Below are positions 4,380 to 5,420 of a DNA stretch of 5,420 nt, one piece after another. The notes below the pieces were generated by a model that saw nothing but the letters and a program-made list of their open reading frames with translations, was not told where the DNA came from and did not search any database. This stretch comes from an uncultured Spirochaetaceae bacterium (GTDB lineage Bacteria > Spirochaetota > Spirochaetia > Sphaerochaetales > Sphaerochaetaceae): assembly GCA_944389985.1 (NCBI GenBank), contig CALXON010000093.1, positions 1-5,420 on the forward strand. Reading direction: 5' to 3'. Made by a program: the position numbers and the translations under genes. Position 1 is the stretch's first letter. The number at the start of each line of letters is the position of its first letter.

Positions 4380-5420
4380 TTACTTTCCGAGCTTCTCAGA
4401 AATGGTGTCGGCAAGAGCGGACAGTGCGCTGTACTGCTCATCCTTCACTGATGACTTGATGGAGATCTGGGGAGCGATCACGCGGATATCCTTCATTGAG
4501 GAGAAGAGCTCAGTCATCTTCTTACCAGCAGAGAGCGCCCATGTTCCATTCTCGATTATGGCGATATCCCTGTTCTGGAATGCATGTGCCTTGAGATCGA
4601 GTATGAGATTCTCCATCTTCGTGAAGATCTCCGCATTGTATGTGGGAGATGCGAAGACGATCGTGCTGTACCTGAAGCACTCTGAGACAAGTACTGAGCA
4701 GTCAGTCTTGGATGCATCGTACATGTGGATGTTCCTCACTCCCCTGTCCGCACACATTGATGCGAGTGCGTCCATCGCGGCAGCCGTGTTGCCATAGATC
4801 GAGGAGTAGATTATGAGAAGTCCTTTCTCCTCCGGAACATAGGATGCCCATGTCGTGTACTTGTCAAGGAAGTATCCGAGATTCTCTCTCCAGATCGGTC
4901 CGTGGAGAGGAAGGATCATCTTAATCGGGAGCGTTGCGGCCTTCTTGAGTGTGTTCATAACCTGAACGCCGTACTTTCCGACGATGTTGATGTAATACCT
5001 TCTCGCATCATCGAGCCACTCCCTGTCGAACTCGACCTCATCGGCATAGAGATTGCCGGAAAGAGCACCGAATGTTCCGAATGCGTCTGCCGAATAGAGA
5101 TAGCCGTCTGTGGTATCGAAGGAGACCATGACCTCCGGCCAGTGCACCATCGGAGCGAAGACGAAGACGAAGTTGTGCTTTCCTGTCGAGAGCGAATCAC
5201 CGTCCTTGACGATATGGGCACGGCTGTCGATATCGAAGGAATAGAACTGCTTGATCATCTGCACTGTCTTTGCGTTGCCGACAATCGTGAGATCCGGATA
5301 GCGGAGGACGAGCTCTGCTATGACTGAGCAGTGATCCGGTTCCATGTGATTCACGATAAGATAGTCAAGCTTCCTTCCCGCAAGAGCCGCATCAACATTC
5401 TCAAGGAATTCCCTTGATAC
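4380..5420 (-). CDS. fprA: Flavodiiron protein (FprA-type A flavoprotein), 5' end missing
   Basis: The last 346 residues of a flavodiiron protein; roughly 50-60 N-terminal residues lie beyond the right edge, judging from the usual length near 400. These cytoplasmic enzymes reduce O2 to water and/or NO to N2O, protecting anaerobes from oxidative or nitrosative stress, with electrons usually from rubredoxin. The metallo-beta-lactamase-like domain holds all diiron ligand motifs: HMEPDH (25-30 of the visible part), VHWPE (His93), SADAFG (Asp112) and LPLHGP (His173). The flavodoxin domain follows, with FMN phosphate loop IYSSIYGNTAAAM (204-216) and ASPTYN (257-262). The protein ends soon after the flavodoxin domain, with no fused rubredoxin or reductase domain at the C-terminus. 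The reading frame continues unbroken from the GTG codon at 5354 to the edge, so that GTG is an internal Val, not a start. The promoter is outside the window; a hairpin follows the TAA. Confidence 0.95.
   Translation of the reverse strand, partial: VSREFLENVDAALAGRKLDYLIVNHMEPDHCSVIAELVLRYPDLTIVGNAKTVQMIKQFYSFDIDSRAHIVKDGDSLSTGKHNFVFVFAPMVHWPEVMVSFDTTDGYLYSADAFGTFGALSGNLYADEVEFDREWLDDARRYYINIVGKYGVQVMNTLKKAATLPIKMILPLHGPIWRENLGYFLDKYTTWASYVPEEKGLLIIYSSIYGNTAAAMDALASMCADRGVRNIHMYDASKTDCSVLVSECFRYSTIVFASPTYNAEIFTKMENLILDLKAHAFQNRDIAIIENGTWALSAGKKMTELFSSMKDIRVIAPQISIKSSVKDEQYSALSALADTISEKLGK

Noticed and set aside
4339..5327. Plus-strand open frames opposite the flavodiiron gene
   Set aside because: No ribosome sites or motifs; the minus strand carries a full set of diiron ligands and the FMN loop.
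5352..5354. GTG as start of the flavodiiron gene
   Set aside because: The frame stays open to the window edge with family-like sequence, and this codon sits just before the HxExDH ligand motif, so the gene is simply cut by the edge.

Overview
This 5.4 kb window looks like chromosomal DNA of a strictly or mainly anaerobic bacterium. It has about half GC by eye, dense gene packing, short overlaps, clear Shine-Dalgarno sites and sigma70-like TATAAT boxes. The flavodiiron protein, the cytidylate-kinase-like protein and a Mip-type FKBP with a signal peptide would fit a host-associated anaerobe. A spirochaete (Treponema/Sphaerochaeta relatives) is my best guess, but nothing here proves the phylum. 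I see no mobile element, CRISPR array, tRNA or rRNA.

Left third (1-1803, all minus strand): an operon read leftwards from an extended -10 promoter near 1800. The order is a CDA-fold nucleoside deaminase, then an MtnA/eIF2B-family sugar-phosphate isomerase, then an MTAP-family nucleoside phosphorylase cut by the left edge. The last gene appears to start with TTG overlapping the preceding stop. MTAP and MtnA catalyse consecutive steps of 5'-methylthioadenosine (MTA) salvage: phosphorolysis to base plus methylthioribose-1-phosphate, then isomerisation. The deaminase could handle the released purine or the nucleoside. The deaminase mRNA is probably leaderless.

Middle (1835-3245, plus strand): a single gene diverging from that operon, with its own promoter and a small hairpin at the predicted 5' end of its mRNA. 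It encodes an exported FKBP-type peptidyl-prolyl isomerase with two tandem Mip/FkpA-like N-terminal modules and an extra beta-rich domain in front. A strong hairpin with U-tracts on both sides ends both this gene and the convergent operon to its right.

Right part (3250-5420, minus strand): a two-gene operon (cytidylate-kinase-like NMP kinase, then a degenerate YhcH/YiaL-like protein, 4-base overlap). It is preceded by the 3' part of a flavodiiron protein gene that runs off the right edge. The 105-base gap between kinase and flavodiiron genes carries a terminator-like inverted repeat, and a third copy of its arm sits inside the kinase promoter spacer.

The most interesting points are the deaminase-MtnA-MTAP cluster with altered MtnA motifs, the modular FKBP, the three-copy repeat between fprA and the kinase gene, and the probable leaderless deaminase transcript. 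None is clearly a new system from sequence alone.
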